Shown piece after piece: positions 24,989-32,738 of a stretch of 35,120 nt of DNA. Made by a program: the position numbers and the translations under genes. Each line of letters begins with the position of its first letter. Position 1 is the stretch's first letter. A model generated the notes under the pieces. The model was given only the letters and a program-made list of their open reading frames with translations, had not been told where the DNA came from and did not search any database. The DNA is from Haloferula sp. BvORR071 (lineage in GTDB: Bacteria; Verrucomicrobiota; Verrucomicrobiia; Verrucomicrobiales; Akkermansiaceae): the NCBI RefSeq assembly GCF_000739615.1, contig NZ_BATP01000046.1:1-35120 (forward strand), given 5' to 3'.

Positions 24989-27049
24989 TCACCAGTACCA
25001 AGTCACACTTGCGCGGAGGGTGCGGGGTTCGGCGGGGTGGAAGTGGACATCATCGACCCCGCCGGCGGCTTCGCCGGGAAGGCGTGAGGTGTAGTAATAC
25101 TCGATGTCGTTGTCGGCACGGTCGAGGAGGTTGAGGCAGTCGAGGGCGACCTCGCAGTTCTCCCAGCGGTAACCGGCGCGGGCGTTCACTTGGAAGGAAT
25201 CGCTGCTCGACACGCCCTTGTTCGCGGTGAGCGGCCGCTCGGAGAAGTAGCGGGCGCGCAGGGCACCGAAGAAGCCGAGCTCCTTGCCGATGGTCAGGCC
25301 GGAGGAGACGACGACGGGGACCTGATTCTCGATCCAGGGGCCACCGGTTCCCCAACTCTCGTTGTAGCGGCCTTCGGCAAGTGAGACTTCGCCATCGAAG
25401 GTGAACCAATCGTTTGGGCGGTAGTAACCGGCGAACTCGATGCCGTAGCGGGTGGTCGCGGGACCGGCATCCACGGTGCCGGCATCGCCCACGTAGATCA
25501 GCTCCGAATCATTGAAGAGGGCCCAGAGCGCGACGGTGGTGGTGAAGCAATCCGACCATTGGCTGCGCATGCCAAGCTCCGTTCCCCAGGTGCGGACAAG
25601 TGGATCGACGTCAGCAGCGGGTGCGCCAGTGTTCGGATCGACCTTGAGGGTCACGCCGCGGGCATCGTTGCTGTGGAAGCCACCGCCGAGGTTCACGTAG
25701 AACTCTTGGTCATGCCAAGGACCGAAGATGAGGTTGAGCTTGGGCACGATCATCTCATCAACATCGCTGCCGCTGTTGGCAGGCAGGTCGCTATCGACAT
25801 CGAAGGCGAAGAGATCGCCGCGGACAGCGGCCTCGGTGCGGAACCATTCGTTCCACTTGGTCTTGGCCTGCACGTAGAGCGAGTAGCTGCCGGTGAAGAC
25901 GTCATCCTCGCGCACGGGGTTCACGTCGTTGCGGAACTTGGTGCGGGCAAGGCCGAGGTCGCTGATCCAATCGTTGTGAGTCTGGAAGCCGACGGTGTAG
26001 GTGGTCTCCGAGCCGAAGAGGTGGCGGTTCTCGAAGTCCACGGCGATGTCCGCACCGGCGAAGCCGCGGGCATCGCTCTGGCGGAACTGGTCGCCATTGA
26101 CCGGATCATCGAGGAAGTAGGTGAAGTTCGAAAAAAGATCGAGGTCGTAGTAGCCGGCGTAGGCCTTGCCGCGCAGGACCACATCGCCATCGCGGCGGCC
26201 GAAGGTGGTGGAGAGCGAGTAGCGCTGGGACTGGCCGCCGTTGCTGGGATCGATGTAGCCGAAGCGGTCGATCTGGCCATCGATGACGGCGCGTATCGGG
26301 ATCTGGTCAGTGGCGCGCCATTCACCCTGCGAGCCCATCAGAGTGATGTTGAAGAAGTTGTCGGCATCACCGCAGTGCCAGCGGATCAGGCCATTGAAGC
26401 GGTTGACGTCTTCCGGCAGGACCCAGGGGCCCTCATACCAGCTCGCTTCACCGCCGAAGGTGAGAGTGCCACCGCCGGCCGCGACCGAGTCTCCGAAAAC
26501 GCCGCGCCAGTATTGGTCCTCGCCCATGGTGATGCCGGCAAAGCCGCGAGGCAGTTCGTTCACGAGGGAGAATTCGGCGGAGCCGGCGGTGGAGAGGTCA
26601 CCGCGGTTCGCGGCGAAGGGGCCCTTCTGGTAGTCGAGGCGCTCGATGAACTCGCGGATGATGAAGTTCAGGTCGGTGTAGCCCTGGCCGTGGGCGTGCG
26701 AGCGGTAGTTCGCGGGCATGCCATCGACGAAGGTGCCGAAGTCGGTGCCGTGGTCGAGGTTGTAGCCGCGGACGAAATACTGGTTAGCCTTCCCGTCGCC
26801 GGAGTGCTGGGTGACGATCAGGCCGGGGACGGTTTCGAGCAGCTCGCCGCGGCGCAGCCACGGGCGATCTAGCAGTTCTTTGCGGGAGGCTTGGCCCTTG
26901 GAGGCGGTATCGGCTTCCCCTAGCAGGTTCTCGGCCTTGCCGGTGACGACCATCGGTTCCAGGGCATCTGCTTCCTCGGCGGCACTGGCGGTGCCGGTAA
27001 GGAAAGTAAGGGCGAGAAGCTGGCGACGCGCGAAGTGAGAGAAGATCAC
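24989..27049 (-). CDS. TonB-dependent outer-membrane receptor
   Basis: 686 residues from GTG 27049 (VIFSHFARRQLLALTFLTG...SA signal peptide); the longer frame to 27157 overlaps the sigma gene. A TonB box-like EPMVVTG lies about residue 33, followed by the plug: LLETVPGLIVTQHSGDGKANQYFVRG, LDHGTDFGTFVDGMP, HAHGQGYTDLNFIIREFIERLDYQKGPFAANRGDLSTAGSA. The remainder is a barrel with many aromatic-edged strands, ending SVTWYW. No N-terminal STN signalling domain is seen, so it should not signal through a FecR-type anti-sigma factor. It follows the CnrH-like sigma gene by about 60 bases and is probably its target. Substrate is unknown; context suggests a metal or metal complex. Confidence 0.9.
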   Translation of the reverse strand: MIFSHFARRQLLALTFLTGTASAAEEADALEPMVVTGKAENLLGEADTASKGQASRKELLDRPWLRRGELLETVPGLIVTQHSGDGKANQYFVRGYNLDHGTDFGTFVDGMPANYRSHAHGQGYTDLNFIIREFIERLDYQKGPFAANRGDLSTAGSAEFSLVNELPRGFAGITMGEDQYWRGVFGDSVAAGGGTLTFGGEASWYEGPWVLPEDVNRFNGLIRWHCGDADNFFNITLMGSQGEWRATDQIPIRAVIDGQIDRFGYIDPSNGGQSQRYSLSTTFGRRDGDVVLRGKAYAGYYDLDLFSNFTYFLDDPVNGDQFRQSDARGFAGADIAVDFENRHLFGSETTYTVGFQTHNDWISDLGLARTKFRNDVNPVREDDVFTGSYSLYVQAKTKWNEWFRTEAAVRGDLFAFDVDSDLPANSGSDVDEMIVPKLNLIFGPWHDQEFYVNLGGGFHSNDARGVTLKVDPNTGAPAADVDPLVRTWGTELGMRSQWSDCFTTTVALWALFNDSELIYVGDAGTVDAGPATTRYGIEFAGYYRPNDWFTFDGEVSLAEGRYNESWGTGGPWIENQVPVVVSSGLTIGKELGFFGALRARYFSERPLTANKGVSSSDSFQVNARAGYRWENCEVALDCLNLLDRADNDIEYYYTSRLPGEAAGGVDDVHFHPAEPRTLRASVTWYW

Positions 27050-27110
27050 GCCACTGGAACGAAATCCTGGGCCTGACCCCACGGAAAATCTGCGTCTTGG
27101 TTCCCTTGGG

Positions 27111-27734
27111 TCAGCTCCCTTCCCTTTCCCACCAGGCGGAAAGCTTCTCGCGGGCACGGTAGAGGCGGCCTTCCACGGCGCGCTCGGAGCACTTGAGGAT
27201 CGCGGCGCACTCGGCGTGGTTGAGTCCCTCCAAACAGGAAAGGACCAGGACTTCCCGGAACTTCAGGGACAGGGCGGCAAGACCGCGGTCCAGCTTGGCA
27301 AGGTCGGCTTGCCGAATGGCGGCTTCCTCGGGAGTGGCTCGGCCGCAGGGCAGATCAAGCTCCGGGCCGTCAAGGAAGGAGGTGGGATGGGTGCGGGCCC
27401 TGGACTTGGCGCGGTCACGGCAGAGATTGAGCGCGATCTGGAAAAGCCAAGTGCTCAACCGTGCCTTCGGCCGGAATCCCGGAAGGCCGCGATGGGCACG
27501 GATGAAGGTGTCCTGGCAGGCTTCGCGGGCGTCACCGGAGTCGCGGAGGTATTGGAAGCAGAAGTGATAGACCCTCTGCTGGTGGGACTCCACTAGGTGC
27601 CGGAAGGAAGAGCTGCAACCAGACTGCGCGGCATGGATCAGCGCGAGTTCCGCGCCCTCGTCCGGGGAGCGGCTGCTGAAAGCGCTCTCAGGCGCCGCGA
27701 TCGCCGCAGGACTAGTGAGAGAGGATGCTATCAT
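27111..27734 (-). CDS. ECF sigma factor, CnrH-like by context
   Basis: 207 residues. Region 2 spans about 38-105 (FRHLVESHQQRVYHFCFQYLRD, DAREACQDTFIRAHRGLPGF, STWLFQIALNLCRDRAK). Region 4 spans about 150-200 (LSLKFREVLVLSCLEGLNHAECA, ILKCSERAVEGRLYRAREKL). The first 30 residues are an extra low-complexity leader (MIASSLTSPAA); no other start codon fits before region 2. The gene begins inside the end of the CnrX-like gene, with a 23-base overlap, so translation is probably coupled. Gene order Y-X-H matches the cnr locus of Cupriavidus, where CnrH is released when CnrX binds Ni or Co. The likely regulon includes its own operon and the receptor gene downstream. Confidence 0.9.
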   Translation of the reverse strand: MIASSLTSPAAIAAPESAFSSRSPDEGAELALIHAAQSGCSSSFRHLVESHQQRVYHFCFQYLRDSGDAREACQDTFIRAHRGLPGFRPKARLSTWLFQIALNLCRDRAKSRARTHPTSFLDGPELDLPCGRATPEEAAIRQADLAKLDRGLAALSLKFREVLVLSCLEGLNHAECAAILKCSERAVEGRLYRAREKLSAWWEREGS

Positions 27735-28155
27735 GGGTCCACTGCAGGAGCTTCTCGGCCTGCGCCGGGTCGAGATGATCCTTCATCGCAAAGAAGTGGT
27801 CCAAGGTCGCGCGCTGGAGCTTCGCTTGGGCGGCATTGAGGCGAGCCAAGGCGGCATCCACTCCGGAAGAAGAACTCTTGCCCTCACGCACCGCATTGGC
27901 CAATTCACGACCGGCCACCGCGATTTCCTGCCGGAGCCGCTCGCGGTCTCTTTCAAAGGCCTCCTCAAGCGGTTCCAGTGCGTCGTGCTGCGCGGGAGTG
28001 ATCGCCAGTTGCTCGTGCATCCAGCGATGAAAATCCTCTTCCGACGCCGCTTGCCCATGCCGCCGCTGGGTCCCGTTTGAAACCAGGAACGCCGTTGTGG
28101 CGGCCAATGCGACCGTCGCCATAGCCCAGATCCACTTTCCACCACGGGCGCTCAT
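27712..28155 (-). CDS. CnrX-like periplasmic metal sensor
   Basis: 147 residues from ATG 28155 (MSARGGKWIW): one N-terminal membrane anchor (about 9-27) and a helical periplasmic domain of the heavy-metal sensor/Spy-like type. The ligands known from Cupriavidus CnrX (H42, H46, E63, H119, M123) have exact counterparts at H43, H47, E64, H120 and M124: FHRWMHEQL, then LEPLEEAF, then DHFFAMKDH. All spacings agree. CnrX binds Ni(II) or Co(II) there and passes the signal to membrane-bound CnrY. The start overlaps the upstream stop (ATGA), and its end overlaps the sigma gene. A 148-residue CnrX makes the length match very close. The actual metal cannot be read from sequence alone. Confidence 0.88.
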   Translation of the reverse strand: MSARGGKWIWAMATVALAATTAFLVSNGTQRRHGQAASEEDFHRWMHEQLAITPAQHDALEPLEEAFERDRERLRQEIAVAGRELANAVREGKSSSSGVDAALARLNAAQAKLQRATLDHFFAMKDHLDPAQAEKLLQWTHDSILSH

Positions 28156-28457
28156 GGCGTGGCGAAAGGCGCGCTGGCTGCGGGCAAGCCGAAGACCCCG
28201 AGAGGCGGCGGACCGGGACGCTCTCGGGTCACGCCAGCGCCGGAGAAAAGACTCACCGAGCCCGCGGCGATCACCGCGGAGCAGGTCAGCAGAACGGCAC
28301 TGCGGAGCGAAATGCCCACACTTCGGGGCAGGCTGTCGTCCGCATTCACGCCAGCTATTACCCTCGCGGAAAAATCCACGGGTAGGGCGTCGGGCAGCTC
28401 GCGTCTCGCGCGCTCGAGGGTCCCTTGAAGTGAGCCGGAGTCGAACATCTCGGCCAA
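28152..28457 (-). CDS. CnrY-like small membrane anti-sigma factor
   Basis: 101 residues with a TTG start at 28457, chosen because AGAGGA lies seven bases before it; an ATG at 28448 lacks a site at the right distance. Residues 1-48 are polar and cytoplasmic (LQGTLERARRELPDALPVDFSARVIAGV) and should hold the sigma-binding helices. One membrane helix follows at about 50-72 (LRSAVLLTCSAVIAAGSVSLF), then a short periplasmic tail. Size (CnrY is about 95 residues), topology and position directly before the CnrX-like gene with a four-base overlap make it the anti-sigma candidate. Sequence similarity to CnrY is not obvious by eye, as usual for such short proteins. Confidence 0.75.
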   Translation of the reverse strand: MAEMFDSGSLQGTLERARRELPDALPVDFSARVIAGVNADDSLPRSVGISLRSAVLLTCSAVIAAGSVSLFSGAGVTRERPGPPPLGVFGLPAASAPFATP

Positions 28458-28564
28458 GGATAAGTCCTCTCCCGCTCAGGGCGAGATCAAAGCGCCACCC
28501 CGGACTTACGAAGTTAGCCAAGAGCGGAGCAAGCGGCATGAGCCGAATCCAGCAAAATCCCAAT

Positions 28565-28600
28565 CAGCGCTCAACTTGGCGCTGCTATCACATTCGAATG
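28565..28600. promoter_or_regulatory. Inverted repeats upstream of the CnrYXH-like operon
   Basis: CAGCGC (28565-28570) pairs with GCGCTG (28579-28584) across eight bases, and a perfect ten-base palindrome CATTCGAATG lies at 28591-28600. Both are 110-145 bases before the TTG start of the CnrY-like gene and just after the cupin gene. They could be an operator, or the hairpin could end the cupin transcript, since GATTTTG follows on the minus strand. No sigma-specific promoter could be identified with confidence. Confidence 0.3.
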
Positions 28601-28630
28601 CCCCTATGCGCTCCCACCGCACGGAGCAGG

Positions 28631-28930
28631 CTAAGCCGCCACCGTGAACGCCACCGCCGGCTTGCTGCCGCGGTTGATGAAGCGGTGCTTCACGCCCTTC
28701 GGGACGGTGAGAATGGATCCCGTCCGGATGGTCTCGCCGACCATACCGTCCACTTCCACCATCATCTCGCCTTCGATCAAAAGGACGCTCTGGGCGTGTT
28801 CGGGGTCGATTTCCTGGCGGGCGCTGGAGGCGCCGCCTTGCTCAAGGCGCAAAACGCCCGCTTGGGACGTGGCCATCTGCTGGAGGAGGAAAAATTCCTC
28901 CAGTCCGGGGGGCAGGGGGATTGGATTCAT
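28631..28930 (-). CDS. Cupin-domain protein
   Basis: 99 residues from ATG 28930 (MNPIPLPPGLEEFF), supported by GGAG about ten bases upstream; an upstream start at 28984 is less likely. It is a single small beta-barrel of the cupin type: VLRLEQGGASSARQEIDPEHAQSVLLIEGEMMVEVDG is the first motif and GSILTVPKGVKHRFINRG the second. The first motif lacks the usual two closely spaced His, keeping one (PEHAQ), while the second keeps PxxxxH, so metal binding is uncertain. It lies upstream of the CnrY-like gene in the same direction with a gap of about 170 bases; co-regulation is possible but unproven. Confidence 0.85.
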   Translation of the reverse strand: MNPIPLPPGLEEFFLLQQMATSQAGVLRLEQGGASSARQEIDPEHAQSVLLIEGEMMVEVDGMVGETIRTGSILTVPKGVKHRFINRGSKPAVAFTVAA

Positions 28931-29091
28931 GGGTACAATACTCCGGGAAATGGGTTGGCCTATCTTTCGCAGGGCCCGTGCCATCTATCAAACAGCCGCC
29001 CTTGCTAGGGGAGACTTGGATGCCCCAAAGCCGGAGCCTTTCACATCGTGCAAGTTGCGACCAGCCGGTGCAATTCCCATCTAACAGCAGG

Positions 29092-29541
29092 TCAACTGCC
29101 GCAAGCGGCGCTGCTCTCCCGGAAACAGCGGATCAAGCTTCGCAGGTCATCGGGGACCACTGGCTTGGCAAGGTGGGCGTCGATGTGGGCATCCGTGCAG
29201 TGGCGCTTTGCATCGTCCTTCTCCAAGCCGCTGAGAATCGCGATGCATACCTTGTCGTTGCCGTGCTCGGTGCGGATCCGGCGGGCGGCCTCGACGCCGT
29301 CCATCTTGGGCATACCGATGTCCATGAGGATGATATCTGGCTGGAAGGTCTGCGAGAGCTCGACCGCCTGCAGTCCGTCGTAGGCGATGCCCACTTCATG
29401 GCCTTCCATCTCAAAGAATAGCGCGAGAATCTCGGCGGCATTCTTGCCGTCTTCGGCGACTAGAATTCGCAAGGGACGGGATGTGGCTGCGTTTGCGGAG
29501 GCTTGGTCTGCGACACCGGGAAGGGGAGTATCGAGAATCAT
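29092..29541 (-). CDS. Stand-alone response-regulator receiver protein
   Basis: 149 residues from ATG 29541 (MILDTPLPGV); an in-frame ATG at 29604 would add 21 residues, and neither has a clear ribosome-binding site. The receiver starts at LRILVAEDGKN (acidic pair about 30-31), with phospho-Asp at 74 in ILMDIGMPKMDG, the switch Ser/Thr in AILSG and the Lys in LAKPV. There is no output domain, so it acts as a phosphorelay intermediate or through protein contacts. Its receiver resembles that of the hybrid kinase at 20588 (EAARRIR, PxMDG), making it a candidate partner about 4 kb away. The unlinked 20-residue N-terminus is probably disordered. Confidence 0.88.
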   Translation of the reverse strand: MILDTPLPGVADQASANAATSRPLRILVAEDGKNAAEILALFFEMEGHEVGIAYDGLQAVELSQTFQPDIILMDIGMPKMDGVEAARRIRTEHGNDKVCIAILSGLEKDDAKRHCTDAHIDAHLAKPVVPDDLRSLIRCFRESSAACGS

Positions 29542-29859
29542 GGCAGGGACTTGGGCTGGGATGTGCGAGGGGTGCTCTGGCACAACACGCGCCCCGGCGA
29601 CCACTGGATTTCGAGCTGCCCTAAAGTCAAAATCCTGCGTCGCCGGGGTCGGTTGATGTGGTCGCTATCGAGCTGCACACCCAGCCTGCATAGTTGCTCG
29701 CTTGCGACGTGGTATTAATAGCAGATGCGGTGCACAAAATTTGGGTAAAGTATAACTCGCTAATCATCAGTGGAACCCTCGTGGAAGTGTCATACTGGCT
29801 TGCCCGAACCGCGTTGCAAAATCCGCTAGATGCACGATTTTGCAGTGCATTCGGCATCC
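29542..29859. other. Intergenic region with two hairpins behind the transporter gene
   Basis: About 320 bases between the receiver gene start and the transporter stop, both on the minus strand. A hairpin CGGCATC/GATGCCG (29852-29875) overlaps the transporter stop. A second, GCAAAATC (29816-29823) with GATTTTGC (29836-29843), follows. Neither has a T-run. On the minus strand TATACT (29754-29749) could be a -10 element for the receiver gene, but no good -35 is seen. No gene is supported here. Confidence 0.45.
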
Positions 29860-32199
29860 TCAAACACTGATGCCGGCCAAACGTTCAATCTCACTTGCCA
29901 CTTCTGCGGCATTTTCTTCGAGCAGGCGTTTTTCGCGGCGGCTGAAACGCCGGGGCTCGGTGTCCATCACGCATAACGCGCCTAACACTTGGCCTCCGGT
30001 CCCGCGGATCGGCGCACCGGCGTAGAAGCGCAGTTCGTGTTTGAGGAAGAGCGGATTGCCCGCGAAGCGCCGGTCGCGCTTGAGATCCTCCACCACCACG
30101 GTCTGGTTCGCGGCCACCACGTGGGTGCACACGGACAGCTCGCGCGGACTCTCACGGGCTTCCGCCAGTTCGTCCGGCAGTCCGTTGTAGGCCTTGAAAT
30201 ACTGGCGGTCATGGTCCACCAAGGTGATCGCGGCGATGGGCGCTTCGAAGACGCGGGACATCTTTGCGGTCACGTGATCGAGCACCGGTTCGCGCTCGGG
30301 ATTCACCAGCCCGAGATTGTCCAAGGTGAGCTGGCGCTCCTCTTCGTTCTCGGGAACGGGGGGCTCGCTGATCACTTCGTTCGCGCGCAGTGCCAGTCGC
30401 TCGCACCAAGCGCAGGCTTCTGCCAGTGAGTGGCAGACTTCCTCGGCACCGGCTTCGCGGAGCATCTTGACCTCATCCGCGGCTTCACCGTTCACGCCCC
30501 ACAGGCAGACCAGGATGCGTTGCTCGGGCAGAACCGCGAGGATCCGCCGGCAGAGGTTGCGGGCGTGGATCGCCTTGGACGGGGCGATGACCGTAATGCA
30601 GGCGACTTCGGCTTGATTTCGGCCCAGCTCCCGGGCGATTTCGGCCGCACTCCGCCGCCCCGGGGTGTTGCGGGCTTCGAAGCCGCGCTGGCGCAGGACA
30701 TGGGCGACCATCGCACCCGCCAGCTCGTCGCGCTCGGCCCGTGCCGGCAGGCAGTGGACGCGGAGCAGGGGAGAGGGAGCCTCGGTTTCTTCTTCATCGT
30801 CGCTGGAACTGAAGCGCTCTTCGAGTTCCTCGGTGGTCTCCCTGATGGCAGTCGTGATCCGCTCGCGCTGCTCGTCGTCGATCAGTCCCTGGCGGTGGTC
30901 CTCTTCGGCGGTGGCGACCACGGGGATCAGCATCTCGTCGTAGAGTTCCTCGAGCGGCTTAGACTTGAGGAAGCCATCCACCAGCTCGGACTCGTCGTGT
31001 TCGCCGATGCGCAGCATGCGGTGGTAGCAGTCCTCCGCCGGGGTGAGTGCCTGCTCCTCGCCGAGCACCACGCTCAGGAAGGAGAGCTGCGGGATGTGGC
31101 GGCCCATCACCACCATGCAGACTGTGATCGGGGTGGCAAGCACCAGTCCCGCCGTGCCCCACAGCCAAGTCCAGAAGATCGCCGCAATGATTAGCGCGAT
31201 CGAGGAAACCCCCGTGCTGGTGCCGTAGAGCCACGGCTCCATCACGTTGTTGCTGATCAATTCGATGACGACGAAGAGCCCGACGGTCAGTAGCGGCGGC
31301 ATCCAGCTCGGCGAGACCGCAAGAGACAGCGTGATGGGGAAGGCTGCCGCGATCCATGGGCCGATGTATGGGATGAAGCGTAACACGGCGGCGAGCACGC
31401 CCCACAGCGGGGCATTCGGCACACCGATGAAGTAGAGGCCGATCGCCAGGGGGATGCCGTAGGTGACATTCACCACAAGTTGCATCAGCAGGTAGCGGCG
31501 GACCCGCGAGGCGGCATCATCCATTGCCCGCGTGGTGGCGCTAATGCGGCCTTGGCCGATCAAACGGATCACGCGCCCTTGGAGGTCCTCGCGCTTGAGC
31601 AGCATGAAGGTGGCGACCAGTAGCACCAAGCCGGCGGTGCCGAGCGGCCCGAGGATGGGAGCGACCATCGAGCCTACCATGGCGAAGGGCTGGTTCGATT
31701 CCGGGGTGGATACGACCTCCACCGGGAGAGGCGCGGCGGGGGACTTTCCATCGGTCTTGTCCGTGGCACCGGGAAGGTCCTTTTTCAGGTCCTCCACGGT
31801 CTCTGTGACCTTTTCCAAGGTGCCGCCGCGGGGCATTTGCACCGCCTGCAGCTTGGCGCGGATGTTTTCCTTGTAGGCGGGCAGTTGGTTGGCGAGGTCG
31901 ATCGCTTGGTTGCCGATGGTCCAACCCAGACCAATCGTGCCGCCGACGATCAGCAACATGACCGCGACGACTGCGCCGATCTTGCCGAGGAAGCGCTCAA
32001 GACGCGTGACGAAGGGGCCAAGCAAGAAGGTAATCAAGGCGGCGAGCGCCAGCGGAATGAGGAACTCCCTGCCGAAATAGAGCCCCGCAATCAGCGCCGA
32101 AGCGAGGGCGACGGCATGGATCCCCGCCAAGGAATCCGCAGCGGAGCGGTGGCGCGGAGTGGGGGGCAGGGAGGAGTTGCGGACGGGTGAGGGCTGCAT
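29860..32199 (-). CDS. AI-2E-family transporter fused to Rossmann-like and GAF domains
   Basis: 779 residues from ATG 32199. Residues 25-400 form an AI-2E/PerM-type permease (PF01594): FGREFLIPLALAALITFLLGPFVTRLER at the start, a soluble loop, then LMQLVVNVTYGIPLAIGLYFIGVPNAPLWGVLAAVLRFIPYIGPWI and the signature LISNNVMEPWLYGTSTGVS. A charged linker (EELEERFSSSDDEEETEAP) leads to an alpha/beta region (475-600) that resembles a B12-binding Rossmann fold but lacks DxHxxG. A GAF domain fills 623-779 (AAITLVDHDRQYFKAYNGLP, DRRFAGNPL, LRFYAGAPIRG, LGALCVMD). Ordinary family members are about 350 residues. The soluble parts face the cytoplasm and may regulate transport. The substrate is unknown; the family name does not prove AI-2 export. 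Confidence 0.92.
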   Translation of the reverse strand: MQPSPVRNSSLPPTPRHRSAADSLAGIHAVALASALIAGLYFGREFLIPLALAALITFLLGPFVTRLERFLGKIGAVVAVMLLIVGGTIGLGWTIGNQAIDLANQLPAYKENIRAKLQAVQMPRGGTLEKVTETVEDLKKDLPGATDKTDGKSPAAPLPVEVVSTPESNQPFAMVGSMVAPILGPLGTAGLVLLVATFMLLKREDLQGRVIRLIGQGRISATTRAMDDAASRVRRYLLMQLVVNVTYGIPLAIGLYFIGVPNAPLWGVLAAVLRFIPYIGPWIAAAFPITLSLAVSPSWMPPLLTVGLFVVIELISNNVMEPWLYGTSTGVSSIALIIAAIFWTWLWGTAGLVLATPITVCMVVMGRHIPQLSFLSVVLGEEQALTPAEDCYHRMLRIGEHDESELVDGFLKSKPLEELYDEMLIPVVATAEEDHRQGLIDDEQRERITTAIRETTEELEERFSSSDDEEETEAPSPLLRVHCLPARAERDELAGAMVAHVLRQRGFEARNTPGRRSAAEIARELGRNQAEVACITVIAPSKAIHARNLCRRILAVLPEQRILVCLWGVNGEAADEVKMLREAGAEEVCHSLAEACAWCERLALRANEVISEPPVPENEEERQLTLDNLGLVNPEREPVLDHVTAKMSRVFEAPIAAITLVDHDRQYFKAYNGLPDELAEARESPRELSVCTHVVAANQTVVVEDLKRDRRFAGNPLFLKHELRFYAGAPIRGTGGQVLGALCVMDTEPRRFSRREKRLLEENAAEVASEIERLAGISV

Positions 32200-32265
32200 G
32201 GGAGCGGTGCCTTCTCTTTGCAGGTCAGGTGCCGTGGCGTTTTCCGCGCAGCGCCAAGGCTAAGC

Positions 32266-32293
32266 GTGCATGGCAAAATGCAAGGTGCATGGC
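32266..32293. repeat. Direct repeat GTGCATGGC in the transporter/PQQ divergent region
   Basis: GTGCATGGC occurs at 32266-32274 and again at 32285-32293, exactly 19 bases apart, close to two helical turns. Nearby are further related words (TGCAAAAT at 32303-32310, GAATGCACGAT at 32325-32335). The region separates the transporter gene (start 32199) from the PQQ-repeat gene (start 32400), so it is a plausible binding site for a regulator. Confidence 0.4.
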
Positions 32294-32399
32294 CGTGCGA
32301 TTTGCAAAATTGCGGAATGCACGATAAAAGGAAGCTCATTACGAAGCGGGCCCGAAGCTGGAATCGACCCTTTCCCGCCTTTCGGTTAGATTCCGGAGC

Positions 32400-32732
32400 A
32401 TGCAAGACCGCTTCTATGTCGGGGTGAAAAGGTATGTGCTCTGCATTGAGCGCCGAACCGGCCGGGAAATCTGGCGGACCGAACTGAAGAACAGCGTTCT
32501 GGTCAACTTGGTCGTGAGCGGGGACATGATCTTTGCCCACGCCGGCGGGGTGATGTTCGGGCTCCGCACCGCGGACGGCGCCATCCTGTGGCGCAACGAA
32601 TTCACCGGCCTCGGCTACGGCTATTGCTTGATCGCTACGGATCCCAACCAGGAGCAAATGCAAGCTGGAGCTGTTGCTGCCGCTGTGGCTGTAAGCGCCG
32701 CGTCTTCATCGGCCGCGTCGTCGTCGTCTTGA
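32400..32732 (+). CDS. Short PQQ-repeat (beta-propeller blade) protein
   Basis: 110 residues starting MQDRFYVGVKRYVLCIE. Two PQQ-type blades are visible: YVLCIERRTGREIWRTELKNS and VMFGLRTADGAILWRNEFTG, each with the AxDxxTGxxxW-like end. The last 25 residues are an Ala/Ser tail (AAAVAVSAASSSAASSSS). There is no signal peptide, unlike most PQQ-repeat proteins such as BamB or dehydrogenases. Two blades cannot close a propeller, so the protein would need to oligomerise, or it is a remnant. It ends six bases before the convergent DUF4336 gene stop. Codon use looks normal for the region. Function unknown. Confidence 0.72.
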   Translation: MQDRFYVGVKRYVLCIERRTGREIWRTELKNSVLVNLVVSGDMIFAHAGGVMFGLRTADGAILWRNEFTGLGYGYCLIATDPNQEQMQAGAVAAAVAVSAASSSAASSSS

Positions 32733-32738
32733 TCCTTG

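Noticed and set aside
25559..26872. Long plus-strand open frame opposite the TonB receptor
   Set aside because: Its Val/Ala/Glu/Gly-rich composition is typical of antisense frames in GC-rich genes, and the receptor on the other strand is clear.
27050..27157. Longer start for the TonB receptor
   Set aside because: The extension overlaps the end of the sigma gene and places a Pro/Gly/Arg-rich leader before the signal peptide. The GTG at 27049 directly precedes the signal.
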